DNA from: JAICKM01 sp050998805 | Lineage (GTDB): Bacteria > Chloroflexota > Chloroflexia > QHBQ01 > JAICKM01 | Length of the DNA: 64,000 bases | Direction: 5' to 3' | NCBI GenBank assembly: GCA_050998805.1 | Contig: JBPCPV010000030.1 | Coordinates: forward strand, 1-64,000 | In this document: positions 23,156 to 32,214 of the stretch, one piece after another | Numbering within the stretch: the first letter of the stretch is position 1 | How the letters are laid out: each line of letters opens with the position of its first letter | The notes under the pieces: model-generated | Told to the model about the DNA's origin: nothing | What the model saw: the letters and a program-made list of their open reading frames with translations, nothing else | The model's database searches: none | Program-made: the position numbers and the translations under genes

Positions 23156-24949
23156 ATGTTACCGATAAACACAATCCTAGCGAACCGCTATAAGCTGCTC
23201 GACAAGATCGGCGAGGGCGGGGCGGCGGCGGTCTACCGAGCCGAAGATATGCGGCTCGGGCGCATCGTCGCGCTCAAAGTATTGCGCCCCGAGTATGTGG
23301 CCGACGCCGAGCAGGCGGCGCGCTTCGAGCTAGAGGCGCGCTCCGCGGCCGCGCTCACCGCGCCGAACGTGGTGGATGTCTATGACTATGGCAAGGACGG
23401 CGAGATCAGCTTCATCGCCATGCAGTACATCGACGGCCAGAACCTCAAGCAGTACCTAGCCGCCCGCGGCCCATTGCGCCCCGACGAGGCCGCCCGCATA
23501 GCCGCCGATGTTTGTCGCGCACTCGAGAGCGCCCACGCCCGCGGCCTCGTCCACCGAGACGTGAAGCCCCAGAACATCTTGATCGACAGCCACAACGCCG
23601 TCCGCCTGAGCGATTTCGGCATAGCCAAAGCCCTTGGCAGCCCCGGTCTCACCCAGGCCGGCATGACCTACGGCACCGCCGCCTATCTCTCCCCCGAACA
23701 GGCGACCGGCAGCCAGATCGGCCCCTATAGCGATGTCTACTCTATGGGCCTGGTCCTCTACGAAATGCTCTGTGGGCAGCCCCCGTTTCAGGGAGACAAC
23801 GCGGCGGCGGTCGCCTACAAGCAGGTTTACGAGCAGCCGCCGCCGCTCCGAGCCTGCGCGCCCGGTGTGCCGCCACAGCTCGAGGCGATTGTGATGCGTG
23901 CCCTGGCGAAAGCGCCTGCCGCTCGCTACCAATCGGCGGCGGACATGGAGGCCGATCTGCAAGGCTTCCTGATGCACGCTGCGCCCCCGCCTCCGGTCAC
24001 GGTCGTCCCTGCGCCTCAGTCCTATGCGCCCCTGATCCCGGTGGCCGTTGCCGCCCCGCCAGCCGACGCTCGTTATGCCTCCTTCAGCGGCGTGCAGGCA
24101 GCGCACGAAAACCGCCCCCGCCGCAGGCCGATAATATGGATCGCCCTGCCCCTCATCCTGCTCTTACTGGTCGCGGGCGGCTTCTTCGGCAGCCGCTTCC
24201 TTGGCGGCCTCGGAGCGAGCGCCACGCCGACTGCGGAAGCTGGGCAGCCTCTGCCGACGGCGACGGCCGTCGTCGGGCTTCCAGCCCCGTCGCCTCCACC
24301 GGCCCTGACCGACACGCCGTCCGCCGCCGCCCCGACCGACACCGCAGTTGCCGTCGCCCCGACCGACACCGCAGTTGCGCTCGTCCCACCGAGCGACACT
24401 CCTGAACCGCCGACGGCCGCGCCGGTGCGGCCAACCTCCTCTCCGGCTGGCGGCGGCACGCATGGCCGCCCGGTGTTCGACACTCCGACGCCTCCGGCAG
24501 GCGCGAACCTCAGCCTCACAATCGGAGACACCGCCTTCGCAGGCGGCTACCGCTACGCCCCTCCGAGCATCTACGAAGGCCGCACTGCAGCCTGGGTCTA
24601 CGGCCAGGGCACCCAGTACTCCTCGATGACCGCCCCCTTCAAGCTGACCGCCCAGCCCACCGGCCAGGCCCAGCTCGTGCTCACCGGCATGGACTCCGAG
24701 GACAAGGCCAAGACCCCGATGCGCGTACTGGTCAACGGCCAGTCCGTCTACAACGGCGCAGACCCTCTGCCGAACGACTACAGCCCGAAGGCCGGCAGTT
24801 GGGGCAGCGCGACAATCACCCTCCCCGCCTCCGTGCTCCACCCCGGCGACAACACGCTCACCATCGAAAACCTCTCTCCGTCGGGCGCTCTCGGCATTCC
24901 TTTCGTGATGATCAACTCAGCGAAACTCACCTGGGACGGCGAGCAGTAG
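23156..24949 (+). CDS. PknB-like membrane serine/threonine protein kinase
   Basis: A 597-residue receptor-type kinase. The kinase domain (1-270) has the glycine loop GEGGAAAVY, Lys41 (VALKVL), catalytic HRDVKPQN (133-140) and DFG (153-155). A single membrane helix (IIWIALPLILLLLVAGG, about 325-345) separates it from an outer part. That part begins with a Pro/Thr-rich linker containing repeated PTDTAVA units. It ends in a beta-rich domain of about 140 residues that looks like a carbohydrate- or ligand-binding sandwich rather than PASTA repeats. The signal sensed is unknown. The gene is alone. Confidence 0.92.
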   Translation: MLPINTILANRYKLLDKIGEGGAAAVYRAEDMRLGRIVALKVLRPEYVADAEQAARFELEARSAAALTAPNVVDVYDYGKDGEISFIAMQYIDGQNLKQYLAARGPLRPDEAARIAADVCRALESAHARGLVHRDVKPQNILIDSHNAVRLSDFGIAKALGSPGLTQAGMTYGTAAYLSPEQATGSQIGPYSDVYSMGLVLYEMLCGQPPFQGDNAAAVAYKQVYEQPPPLRACAPGVPPQLEAIVMRALAKAPAARYQSAADMEADLQGFLMHAAPPPPVTVVPAPQSYAPLIPVAVAAPPADARYASFSGVQAAHENRPRRRPIIWIALPLILLLLVAGGFFGSRFLGGLGASATPTAEAGQPLPTATAVVGLPAPSPPPALTDTPSAAAPTDTAVAVAPTDTAVALVPPSDTPEPPTAAPVRPTSSPAGGGTHGRPVFDTPTPPAGANLSLTIGDTAFAGGYRYAPPSIYEGRTAAWVYGQGTQYSSMTAPFKLTAQPTGQAQLVLTGMDSEDKAKTPMRVLVNGQSVYNGADPLPNDYSPKAGSWGSATITLPASVLHPGDNTLTIENLSPSGALGIPFVMINSAKLTWDGEQ

Positions 24950-24972
24950 CCCCTCCCGGCAAACATTGTGAA

Positions 24973-24987
24973 AATATTGACAATATT
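24973..24987. promoter_or_regulatory. Palindrome AATATTG-A-CAATATT over the atp promoter -35 box
   Basis: A perfect 7-bp inverted repeat with one central base, placed so that it contains the -35 hexamer TTGACA. It is a good operator candidate for the ATP synthase operon. Confidence 0.5.
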
Positions 24988-25005
24988 GCGCCGGGATGAT
25001 ATAAT
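24977..25005 (+). promoter_or_regulatory. Consensus promoter of the atp operon
   Basis: TTGACA (24977-24982), a 17-nt spacer and TATAAT (25000-25005). It lies 70 nt before atpI, with a family-A repeat (25042-25070) in the leader. Confidence 0.85.
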
Positions 25006-25041
25006 CAGGCGCAACCAACATCGGTCGGCCTTTCACATCGC

Positions 25042-25070
25042 TGACGGCTGATTGCTGAACGGTGAACGCT
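25042..25070. repeat. Family-A repeat in the atp leader
   Basis: GCTGACGGCTGA followed by variants (GCTGAACGG, GTGAACGC), between the atp promoter and the first gene. Confidence 0.7.
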
Positions 25071-25074
25071 TACG

Positions 25075-25371
25075 ATGAAAGACCGCAACGAAATGCGCGC
25101 CCTGGCGGTGATCTCCGAGATCGGCTTCGGGATCGCGGGGCCGATGGTCATCTGCACCGGCCTCGGCTTCTATCTGGATGGGCTGTGGGGAACTAAACCC
25201 TGGCTGGTGCTGGTCGGCCTCGGCATCGGCCTGGTGAGCATGTTCGCCACGTTTTATCGGCTGGCGACGGCCTTCCCTGCCGGCAAGCCGGGCAAACCGG
25301 CGGCGAAAACCGACGGGACTGGTCCCGGCACCGTCGACGGCGACGAGTACGATAACTTTGACGGCGAGTGA
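25075..25371 (+). CDS. atpI: AtpI/AtpQ-like F0F1 ATPase accessory subunit
   Basis: A 98-residue protein with two membrane helices (about residues 18-38 and 43-65), of the ATPase gene 1 family. These help assemble the c-ring or carry magnesium for it. First in the atp operon, as expected. The tail is hydrophilic and rich in Gly/Lys/Asp. Confidence 0.8.
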   Translation: MKDRNEMRALAVISEIGFGIAGPMVICTGLGFYLDGLWGTKPWLVLVGLGIGLVSMFATFYRLATAFPAGKPGKPAAKTDGTGPGTVDGDEYDNFDGE

Positions 25372-25401
25372 GCGCCGGGGACGAGCGTAGGAGAGAGTGG
25401 G

Positions 25402-26340
25402 ATGAAGATACTTAGAGATCGCACCACACTTGCGATAATCGGCATCGTAGTGGTAGCCGCCGTCATAGCCAACTTCTTCTTGCCCAAGATAGTCGCGCCC
25501 AAACCGAGCTTCATTGCCGAGCCTATCTTCTCCATCGGCCCGCTCAACGTCAACAACTCGATGATCATGTCGCTGATAATCATGGCGCTGATCGTGGTCA
25601 TTTTCGCGCTGGCGATGAACAAGAGCAGCCTCATACCCGGCCGCTTGCAGAACTTCGCAGAAGCCGTGGTCGAGATGATACTCGGCCTGGTCGAAAGCAC
25701 CGCAGGCAAGCGCACCGGCCGCGTGATCTTCCCGCTGATCTGCACGCTCTTCATCTTTATCATCGGCGCGAACTGGCTGGCGCTGCTGCCGGTCACCTGG
25801 TTCGGCGGCTGCTATCCTGCGGCGGACGCCGTGGCATCCAACGCCTGCCCGGCCGGCTCTGAGTTCCACTCCTTCCTGCGCGCGCCGAACGCCGACCTGA
25901 ATATGACGCTGGCGATGGCGCTGATCGCCTTCGTGGTGATCCAGGCGTCGGGCGTGATAGCCCACGGTGCCGGCGGCTACCTGAAGGAACTCTCAACTCC
26001 GGTGCTGCTCGCGCCGATTCATATCTTGGGTGAACTCAGCCGCATCATTTCGCTCTCGTTTCGTCTTTTCGGCAACATCTTCGGCGGCGAAGTCCTGCTC
26101 TCTGTAATGTACTTCCTGCTCGGCACGGTCCTCGTCGGCGCGGCTACGATCATCTTTGTCGGCCTCGAGTTCCTCTTCGGCATGATCCAGGCGTTGATCT
26201 TCTCGATGCTCACCCTGGTCTACATCAGCATGGCAATCGGCGGCCACGGCGACGCCGAAGGTCACGACGTGGAGCACAACCCCGCGGGCGAAGGCGTTGA
26301 TTACCACCCGCAGTCCGGCACCGAAGTGGCGATGGGCTGA
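25402..26340 (+). CDS. atpB: ATP synthase F0 subunit a
   Basis: A 312-residue membrane subunit forming the proton half-channels next to the c-ring. The essential Arg is Arg221 in SLSFRLFGNIFGGE. It is followed by the conserved EFLFGMIQALIFSMLTLVYI. The loop FGGCYPAADAV ... CPAGSEFHSF (about residues 134-158) has two cysteines and is longer than in many subunits. The C-terminus is hydrophilic and His-rich (about 285-308). Confidence 0.96.
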   Translation: MKILRDRTTLAIIGIVVVAAVIANFFLPKIVAPKPSFIAEPIFSIGPLNVNNSMIMSLIIMALIVVIFALAMNKSSLIPGRLQNFAEAVVEMILGLVESTAGKRTGRVIFPLICTLFIFIIGANWLALLPVTWFGGCYPAADAVASNACPAGSEFHSFLRAPNADLNMTLAMALIAFVVIQASGVIAHGAGGYLKELSTPVLLAPIHILGELSRIISLSFRLFGNIFGGEVLLSVMYFLLGTVLVGAATIIFVGLEFLFGMIQALIFSMLTLVYISMAIGGHGDAEGHDVEHNPAGEGVDYHPQSGTEVAMG

Positions 26341-26516
26341 ACCGAGTGCGGAGTGCGGAATGTACTGCGGTCGGGCAACAGGTAGAGCCGCACAACTTAG
26401 GTAAGGATTGGGCACGCCAAACGGCGCGTCCTCGGCCCCACGGGGCGGCTTACAGACAACGACAGACAAGCTATAGGCAGTCTATAGGAAACAGCAGCTA
26501 TAGGAGGAGAGATTAA
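26341..26516. other. Long leader before atpE inside the operon
   Basis: A 176-bp gap in an otherwise tight operon. It starts with a family-B heptamer repeat (26344-26362) and contains a GC-rich region able to fold (CGCCAAACGGCGCG, GGCCCCACGGGGC). It ends with three CTATAGG units (26471-26477, 26482-26488, 26498-26504), the last merging with the AGGAGGAG Shine-Dalgarno. It may raise or control translation of the c subunit, which is needed in excess. Confidence 0.45.
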
Positions 26517-26750
26517 ATGGATGCACATGCACTACGTCTACTGGGCGCCGGTCTGGCGATCGGCCTCGGGGGCATCGGCCCCGGCATCGGCATTGGTATA
26601 GCCGCCTTCGGCGCTTTGCAGGGCGTCAGCCGCAACCCCGACGCAGAAGGCCCGATCCGCACATTACTGATCCTCGGGGCCGGACTATCGGAAGCCGTCG
26701 CCATCTACGCCTTCGTGACAGCCCTGGTTCTGATCTTCGTAGCGAGTTAA
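26517..26750 (+). CDS. atpE: ATP synthase F0 subunit c
   Basis: A 77-residue two-helix protein that forms the rotor ring. Helix 1 holds the glycine pattern GIGPGIGIGIAAFGAL; the polar loop is RNPDA; the ion-carrying carboxylate is Glu59 (GLSEAVAIY). Helix 1 lacks the Gln that marks sodium-binding c subunits, so proton use is more likely. Confidence 0.96.
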   Translation: MDAHALRLLGAGLAIGLGGIGPGIGIGIAAFGALQGVSRNPDAEGPIRTLLILGAGLSEAVAIYAFVTALVLIFVAS

Positions 26751-26754
26751 GGCT

Positions 26755-27261
26755 ATGAGCGGATTAGGTATCGATCCCCTGATATTGCTCTGGCAAGGGG
26801 CGACATTTCTCATCCTGCTGCTGCTGCTACGCCGCTTCGCGTATGCGCCGGTGCTCAAGATGCTCGACACTCGTGCCGAGCGCATCAGGGAGAGCATGAC
26901 GCAGGCGGAGCAGATCAAGCGCGAACTCAGCGAGGCGCAGAAGACGGCTCAGAACGTCATCGTCGAGGCACGCAAAGAGGCCGAGCAGATGCGGGCGCAG
27001 ACCCAGCAGCAGGGCCAGCGCATGATCGCTGCGGCTCAGTCCGAAGCCCGTGAGCAGCGCGAAAAGATGCTGGCCGAGGCCCGCAGCCAGATCCAGGCCG
27101 AAACCGAGAAGGCGAAGGTCGAACTCCGCCAAGAAGTCGGGCGGCTGACCATCATGGCCGCGACACGGGTGATCGGCCAGGAGTTGACCACCAACCCCGG
27201 CCTGCAACAGCAGTTGATTGACGATGCGCTCAAGCAGGCCGACCACGCGAGATTACAGTAG
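26755..27261 (+). CDS. atpF: ATP synthase F0 subunit b
   Basis: A 168-residue peripheral-stalk subunit: one N-terminal membrane helix (about residues 8-25, LLWQGATFLILLLLLRRF) and a long Glu/Gln/Arg-rich coiled coil up to about residue 140. The start is only 4 nt after atpE's stop. Confidence 0.93.
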   Translation: MSGLGIDPLILLWQGATFLILLLLLRRFAYAPVLKMLDTRAERIRESMTQAEQIKRELSEAQKTAQNVIVEARKEAEQMRAQTQQQGQRMIAAAQSEAREQREKMLAEARSQIQAETEKAKVELRQEVGRLTIMAATRVIGQELTTNPGLQQQLIDDALKQADHARLQ

Positions 27262-27263
27262 CC

Positions 27264-27320
27264 CCTATCGCCGCCGTCTCGGCGGCCCGCGATAACCGTA
27301 TCGCCGCTGTCTCGGCGGCA
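27264..27320. repeat. Two palindromic GC-rich repeats (CCGCCGTCTCGGCGG family)
   Basis: CCGCCGTCTCGGCGG and CCGCTGTCTCGGCGG, each a small hairpin, fill the gap between atpF and atpH. Called family D; another copy lies at 34651-34680 and diverged copies are translated in the trigger factor tail (49066-49190). Confidence 0.75.
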
Positions 27321-27335
27321 CGATAGGAGAAGACG

Positions 27336-27869
27336 ATGCCGCAGGGAGCCGTGCCACGGCGTTACGCCGAAGCCGCCTTCGCACTCGCCCTTGAGAAGGG
27401 CAACCTCGACCGCTGGCGCGCAGACCTGCGTATGGCTGCCGCGCTTCTCAGCGATCCCAAGCTGGCGGCTCGTCTGGAAGATCCGAGCGTTCACACCGGT
27501 GCCAAGCACAAGGTTATAGACAGCGCCTTCACGGTCGAACTTGACCCGGGTGTGCATAAGATGCTCTATTTGCTCGCCGACCGCGGGCGCATCGCCAGCC
27601 TGCCGCGTGTCGCCGAGGAGTTCACCGCGATGGCGAACAAAGAGCAGGGGATCGTCGTGGCGACCGTGGTCACAGCCGTGCCCCTCGACGAGAAACACGA
27701 ACGGGCTGTGGCTGAACGGCTCAAGACCCTGGCGAACGCCAAACAAGTCGAACTGCGTAACCATGTGGACCCGAGGATCATCGGCGGGATCATCGCCCGG
27801 ATCGGGGACGAACTATATGACGGAAGCATTAGGACGCGCCTGGCGCAGCTGGCCGAGCGGATAGGCTGA
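27336..27869 (+). CDS. atpH: ATP synthase F1 subunit delta
   Basis: A 177-residue delta subunit linking the F1 head to the peripheral stalk. It has the typical start AVPRRYAEAAFALA and C-terminal pattern VDPRIIGGIIARIGDELYDGSIRTRL. It lies between atpF and atpA as usual. The GGAG Shine-Dalgarno is at the edge of a family-D repeat. Confidence 0.94.
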   Translation: MPQGAVPRRYAEAAFALALEKGNLDRWRADLRMAAALLSDPKLAARLEDPSVHTGAKHKVIDSAFTVELDPGVHKMLYLLADRGRIASLPRVAEEFTAMANKEQGIVVATVVTAVPLDEKHERAVAERLKTLANAKQVELRNHVDPRIIGGIIARIGDELYDGSIRTRLAQLAERIG

Positions 27870-27888
27870 GTACGGAGGTTAGGATACT

Positions 27889-29427
27889 ATGCTAAGAGCA
27901 GAAGAGATCAGCTCGATCATCAAGAGCGAGATCGAAAACTACGGCCAGGATGTGCGCGCGGTAAATGTCGGCACGGTGGTCGAAATCGGCGACGGCATCG
28001 CCCGTGTCTACGGCCTAGCGAACGTCATGGCGTCCGAGCTGGTCGAGATCGAAGTCCCCGGAGAGGCGGGGCCGACGACCGTCACCGGCATGGCTATCAA
28101 CCTCGAGGAAGAGAGCGTCGGCGTCATGATCCTCGGACCCTACACTGGGATCCAGGAAGGCGCGACCGTCCGCGCGACCGGGCGCATCATCGAAGTCCCC
28201 GTCGGTCCTCAGCTCATCGGGCGCGTGGTGAACGGCATCGGCGAGCCGATTGACGGCAAGGGGCCGCTGCCCGCCGATATGAAGCGCCGCCCCATCGAGG
28301 TCATCGCACCCGGCGTGATCTACCGCAAGAACGTGGACACCCCGGTGCAGTTCGGCGTGAAGGCGATCGACTCGATGATCCCCGTCGGGCGCGGCCAGCG
28401 TGAGCTGATCATCGGCGACCGGCAGACCGGCAAGAGCGCGCTCGCGATTGACGCGATCATCAACCAGAAGGGCACCGGCGTTATCTGCATCTATGTGGCT
28501 ATCGGCCAAAAGGCTTCGACCGTCGCCCAGCTCGCTGCCGTCCTCGAAGATAACGGCGCCATGGAGCAGACGATCATCGTCGCCGCCAACGCCTCCGACC
28601 CCGCCCCGTTGCAGTTCCTAGCGCCTTATGCCGGCTGCTCCATGGGCGAGGACTTTATGCACGACGGCAAGGACGCGCTCATCGTCTACGACGACCTCAG
28701 CAAGCACGCCTGGGCCTATCGCCAGGTCTCGCTGCTCCTGCGCCGCCCGCCGGGCCGCGAAGCCTATCCCGGCGACATATTCTACCTCCACTCTCGGCTC
28801 CTCGAGCGCGCGGCGCGTATGCACCCCGACTACGGCGGCGGCAGCCTCACCGCGTTGCCGATCATCGAAACCCAGGCGAACGACATCTCGGCATACATCC
28901 CGACCAACGTGATCTCGATCACCGACGGCCAGATCTTCCTCGAGTCCGACCTGTTCAACGCCGGCATCCGCCCCGCGATCAATGTCGGCATCTCGGTCAG
29001 CCGGGTCGGTGGCGACGCCCAGCTCAAGGTAGTCAACCAGGTCTCGGGCCGCCTCAAGCTCGACATGGCGCAGTTCCGCGAACTTGCCGCTTTCGCCCAG
29101 TTCGGCTCGGACCTCGACAAGGCGACCAAGATGCAGATCGACCGCGGCCTCCGCATCCAGGAAGTGCTCAAGCAGCCCCAATACCGGCCGCTGCCCGCCG
29201 CCAACGAGGCGATGATCATCTACGCGGTCACCGAAGGCTACTTGGACGATGTGCCCGTGGAGAGCGTCCGCGAGTGGGAAGGCCGCTTCCACGAATACCT
29301 CAACATCAACCATGCCGACTTCCTGAACAAGCTCGTCACCGACTATGCCCGCAAGAAAGCGCCGCAGGAAGTCCTGGCCCAGATGGGCGACATAATCAAC
29401 CAGTTCAAGAAGACGGTCTCGTTCTAA
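27889..29427 (+). CDS. atpA: ATP synthase F1 subunit alpha
   Basis: A 512-residue non-catalytic nucleotide-binding subunit with Walker A GDRQTGKSA near residue 176 and the RLLERAARM and ITDGQIFLE segments typical of alpha. Length and order are normal. The stop is immediately followed by atpG (one base between). Confidence 0.97.
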   Translation: MLRAEEISSIIKSEIENYGQDVRAVNVGTVVEIGDGIARVYGLANVMASELVEIEVPGEAGPTTVTGMAINLEEESVGVMILGPYTGIQEGATVRATGRIIEVPVGPQLIGRVVNGIGEPIDGKGPLPADMKRRPIEVIAPGVIYRKNVDTPVQFGVKAIDSMIPVGRGQRELIIGDRQTGKSALAIDAIINQKGTGVICIYVAIGQKASTVAQLAAVLEDNGAMEQTIIVAANASDPAPLQFLAPYAGCSMGEDFMHDGKDALIVYDDLSKHAWAYRQVSLLLRRPPGREAYPGDIFYLHSRLLERAARMHPDYGGGSLTALPIIETQANDISAYIPTNVISITDGQIFLESDLFNAGIRPAINVGISVSRVGGDAQLKVVNQVSGRLKLDMAQFRELAAFAQFGSDLDKATKMQIDRGLRIQEVLKQPQYRPLPAANEAMIIYAVTEGYLDDVPVESVREWEGRFHEYLNINHADFLNKLVTDYARKKAPQEVLAQMGDIINQFKKTVSF

Positions 29428-29428
29428 G

Positions 29429-30298
29429 ATGCCCAGTACACGCGAACTCCGTATGCGTATCCGGTCGGTGAAGAACATCTCGCAGATCACCCGCGCGATG
29501 GAGATGGTCGCCGCCTCGCGCATGAGGCGCGCCCAGCAGGCGGTGCTTGCCGGTCGGCCCTACTCCGACAAGCTCGACGAAGTGATCGCGAACCTCGCCG
29601 CCCGCCTCGGCACGATGGACGCCGACACAACCCACCCGCTGCTCCAAACGCGGCCCGTGAAGAACGCCGGCATCGTGCTGATCACGTCTGATGGGGGGCT
29701 GTGCGGCAGCATGAACTCGAATGTGATTCGCCGCACGACCCGCTTCATGCTCGACGAGGGTGTGGCCCAGGGCTTCGAGATGGTGCCCGTGGGCCGCAAA
29801 GGCCGCGACTTCATGATCCGCTACGGGCGGCCGGTGATCGCCGAGTTCACGAACTACGGATATAGACCCCGCCCCGACTACATCATCCCAATTGCCCGCG
29901 TGATCACCGAAGAATACGCCGCCGGGCGGATCGACGCGCTCTACCTCATCTATTCGGAGTTTGTGAACACGCTGATCCAAAAGCCGGTCGTCGTGCCTCT
30001 GCTCCCGCTCCAGCCCTCCGAACTCAAAGGCCCGCAGGTCGAATACCTCTATGAGCCTAGCCCTGCCGTCGTGCTCAATCAGCTTGTGCCGCGCTACGTC
30101 GAGGCGCGTATCTACCAGGCGCTCCTCGAATCCATCGCCAGTGAGCAGTCTGCCCGCCTCGTGGCGATGCGGAACGCCACCGAGAACGCCAAAGAAATCG
30201 TATCAGAACTCACCCTGTCCTACAACAAGCTCCGCCAGGCGAACATCACCCGCGAACTCAGCGAGATCGTCGGCGGCGCTGCTGCGGTCACAGGGTAA
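29429..30298 (+). CDS. atpG: ATP synthase F1 subunit gamma
   Basis: A 289-residue central-stalk subunit. The N-terminal helix is RELRMRIRSVKNISQITRAM and the C-terminal helix contains MRNATENAKEI and YNKLRQANITRELSEIVGGA, the two coiled-coil parts of gamma. The loop SDGGLCGSMN is also typical. Confidence 0.96.
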   Translation: MPSTRELRMRIRSVKNISQITRAMEMVAASRMRRAQQAVLAGRPYSDKLDEVIANLAARLGTMDADTTHPLLQTRPVKNAGIVLITSDGGLCGSMNSNVIRRTTRFMLDEGVAQGFEMVPVGRKGRDFMIRYGRPVIAEFTNYGYRPRPDYIIPIARVITEEYAAGRIDALYLIYSEFVNTLIQKPVVVPLLPLQPSELKGPQVEYLYEPSPAVVLNQLVPRYVEARIYQALLESIASEQSARLVAMRNATENAKEIVSELTLSYNKLRQANITRELSEIVGGAAAVTG

Positions 30299-30314
30299 AT
30301 CAAAGGAGAAAACT

Positions 30315-31769
30315 ATGGGTGCCGAAGGAAGTATCGTGCAGATCATGGGGCCGGTTTTGGACGTGCAATTCCCGCCTGACCAGCTGCCCGACATCTACAA
30401 CGCAGTCGAGATCCCGCTGACCGAGGCCGGAGTCGAAACCAACAACAAAGACGAGCGCATCACCGGCGGCAGCCCCGGTCCGACGCGGATCGTCGCCGAG
30501 GTTCAACAGCACCTCGGCAACGACTGGGTGCGCTGCGTCGCAATGGGCACCACCGACGGCCTGCGCCGTGGTATGCGCGCGATAGACACCGGCGGCCCTA
30601 TCTCCGTGCCGGTCGGCCCGAGCACGCTTGGCCGCATGTTCAACGTCTTGGGCGACCCGATTGACGGCAAAGGCCCCGTGCCCGCCGACACCCCGACCTA
30701 CGGCATTCACCGCCCGTCGCCCTCCTTCTCCGACCAGTCTACCGAGGCCCAGATTTTCGAGACCGGCATGAAGGTCATTGACCTGATCTGTCCCTTCACG
30801 AAGGGCGGTAAGATGGGGATCTTCGGCGGCGCGGGCACCGGCAAGACGATCACGATCATGGAGCTGATCCGCAACATCGCGGCGGAACATGGCGGTTACT
30901 CGGTCTTCTGCGGAGTGGGAGAGCGCACCCGCGAGGGCACCCAGCTCTACAACGAGATGATCGAGTCGGGGGTCATTGACAAGACGGTGATGGTCTTCGG
31001 CCAGATGAACGAGCCGCCGGGTGCCCGCCTCCGCGTCGGCCTCACAGGGCTGACCATGGCCGAGTACTTCCGCGACGAGGGCAAGGATCTGCTCGTCTTC
31101 ATTGACAACATCTTCCGCTTCGTGCAGGCTGGCTCCGAAGTATCTGCTCTCCTCGGGCGTATGCCCTCAGCCGTTGGCTACCAGCCGACGTTGGCCTTCG
31201 AGATGGGCCAGCTGCAGGAGCGGATCACCTCGACCAAGCAGGGTTCGATCACCTCGGTGCAGGCGATCTACGTGCCCGCCGACGACTACACCGACCCCGC
31301 ACCGGCCACCACCTTCGCCCACCTCGACGGCAGCGTGACACTCGAGCGCGCCCTCGTCGCTCAGGGCCTCTTCCCCGCCGTGGATCCGCTGGCCTCCACC
31401 AGCCGCATCCTCGACCCCCGGATCGTCGGCGATGAGCACTATAACGTCGCCCAGTCGGTGAAGAAAGTCCTCCAGCGTTACAAAGACCTCCAGGACATCA
31501 TCGCCATTCTTGGCATCGAGGAACTCAGTGAAGAAGATAAGCTGGTGGTCTCCCGCGCGAGGCGTATCCAGAGGTTCCTCAGCCAGCCGATGTTCGTGGC
31601 CGAAGCCTTCACCGGCACCCCCGGTACCTACGTATCGCGCAACGACACGGTGCGCGGCTTCCGCGAGATTCTCGACGGCAAGCACGACCACCTCCCTGAG
31701 CAAGCCTTCTTCCTCGTCGGCGGTATCGAGATGGCCGTAGAGAAGGCCGCGAAAATGGCTCAGGCTTAA
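30315..31769 (+). CDS. atpD: ATP synthase F1 subunit beta
   Basis: A 484-residue catalytic subunit. Its P-loop reads GGAGTGKT (about residues 171-178), whereas nearly all beta subunits have GGAGVGKT. The catalytic Glu is in GVGERTREG and the DELSEED-like segment reads GIEELSEEDKL. The ATG at 30315 has an AAAGGAG Shine-Dalgarno; a longer in-frame start lies inside atpG and is not used. Confidence 0.97.
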   Translation: MGAEGSIVQIMGPVLDVQFPPDQLPDIYNAVEIPLTEAGVETNNKDERITGGSPGPTRIVAEVQQHLGNDWVRCVAMGTTDGLRRGMRAIDTGGPISVPVGPSTLGRMFNVLGDPIDGKGPVPADTPTYGIHRPSPSFSDQSTEAQIFETGMKVIDLICPFTKGGKMGIFGGAGTGKTITIMELIRNIAAEHGGYSVFCGVGERTREGTQLYNEMIESGVIDKTVMVFGQMNEPPGARLRVGLTGLTMAEYFRDEGKDLLVFIDNIFRFVQAGSEVSALLGRMPSAVGYQPTLAFEMGQLQERITSTKQGSITSVQAIYVPADDYTDPAPATTFAHLDGSVTLERALVAQGLFPAVDPLASTSRILDPRIVGDEHYNVAQSVKKVLQRYKDLQDIIAILGIEELSEEDKLVVSRARRIQRFLSQPMFVAEAFTGTPGTYVSRNDTVRGFREILDGKHDHLPEQAFFLVGGIEMAVEKAAKMAQA

Positions 31770-31779
31770 GGAGAACGAA

Positions 31780-32211
31780 ATGCCCCTCCGCCTCCAGGTA
31801 GTCACCGCCGAGCGTATGGTGTACGAAGATGATGTGGATATGGTTATCGCCCCGGCGTGGGACGGCCTCATCGGCATACTGCCCCACCATGTAGCCTTGC
31901 TGACGGTTTTGCAGGTTGGCGAGCTTGTAGTCAAGAAGGGCGGGTCCGAGCAATCCCTCGTGATAGACGGCGGCTTCCTCGAAGTCAGCGCGGATCGCGT
32001 GACCGTGCTGGCCGACGCAGCCGAGCACGCCGAGGAGATCGATATCCAGCACGCCGAAGAGGCCCGCCGCCGCGCCCAGCAACTCCTGGCGGCCGGTACG
32101 GGCGGCGAACCCGACGCTGCGGCGCAAATGGCTATGCGCCGGGCGGTTGTGCGCCTGCGCGTGGCCCAGGGCCGCCGGCTACGCCACAGCCCGCCGGAAA
32201 CAGAGGCTTAA
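31780..32211 (+). CDS. atpC: ATP synthase F1 subunit epsilon
   Basis: A 143-residue subunit with the N-terminal beta-sandwich (MPLRLQVVTAERMVYEDDV, GILPHHVALLTVL, GGFLEVSADRVTVLADAAEHA) and a C-terminal helical hairpin. It inhibits ATP hydrolysis and joins gamma to the c-ring. mreB starts 3 nt after its stop. Confidence 0.95.
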   Translation: MPLRLQVVTAERMVYEDDVDMVIAPAWDGLIGILPHHVALLTVLQVGELVVKKGGSEQSLVIDGGFLEVSADRVTVLADAAEHAEEIDIQHAEEARRRAQQLLAAGTGGEPDAAAQMAMRRAVVRLRVAQGRRLRHSPPETEA

Positions 32212-32214
32212 CGG

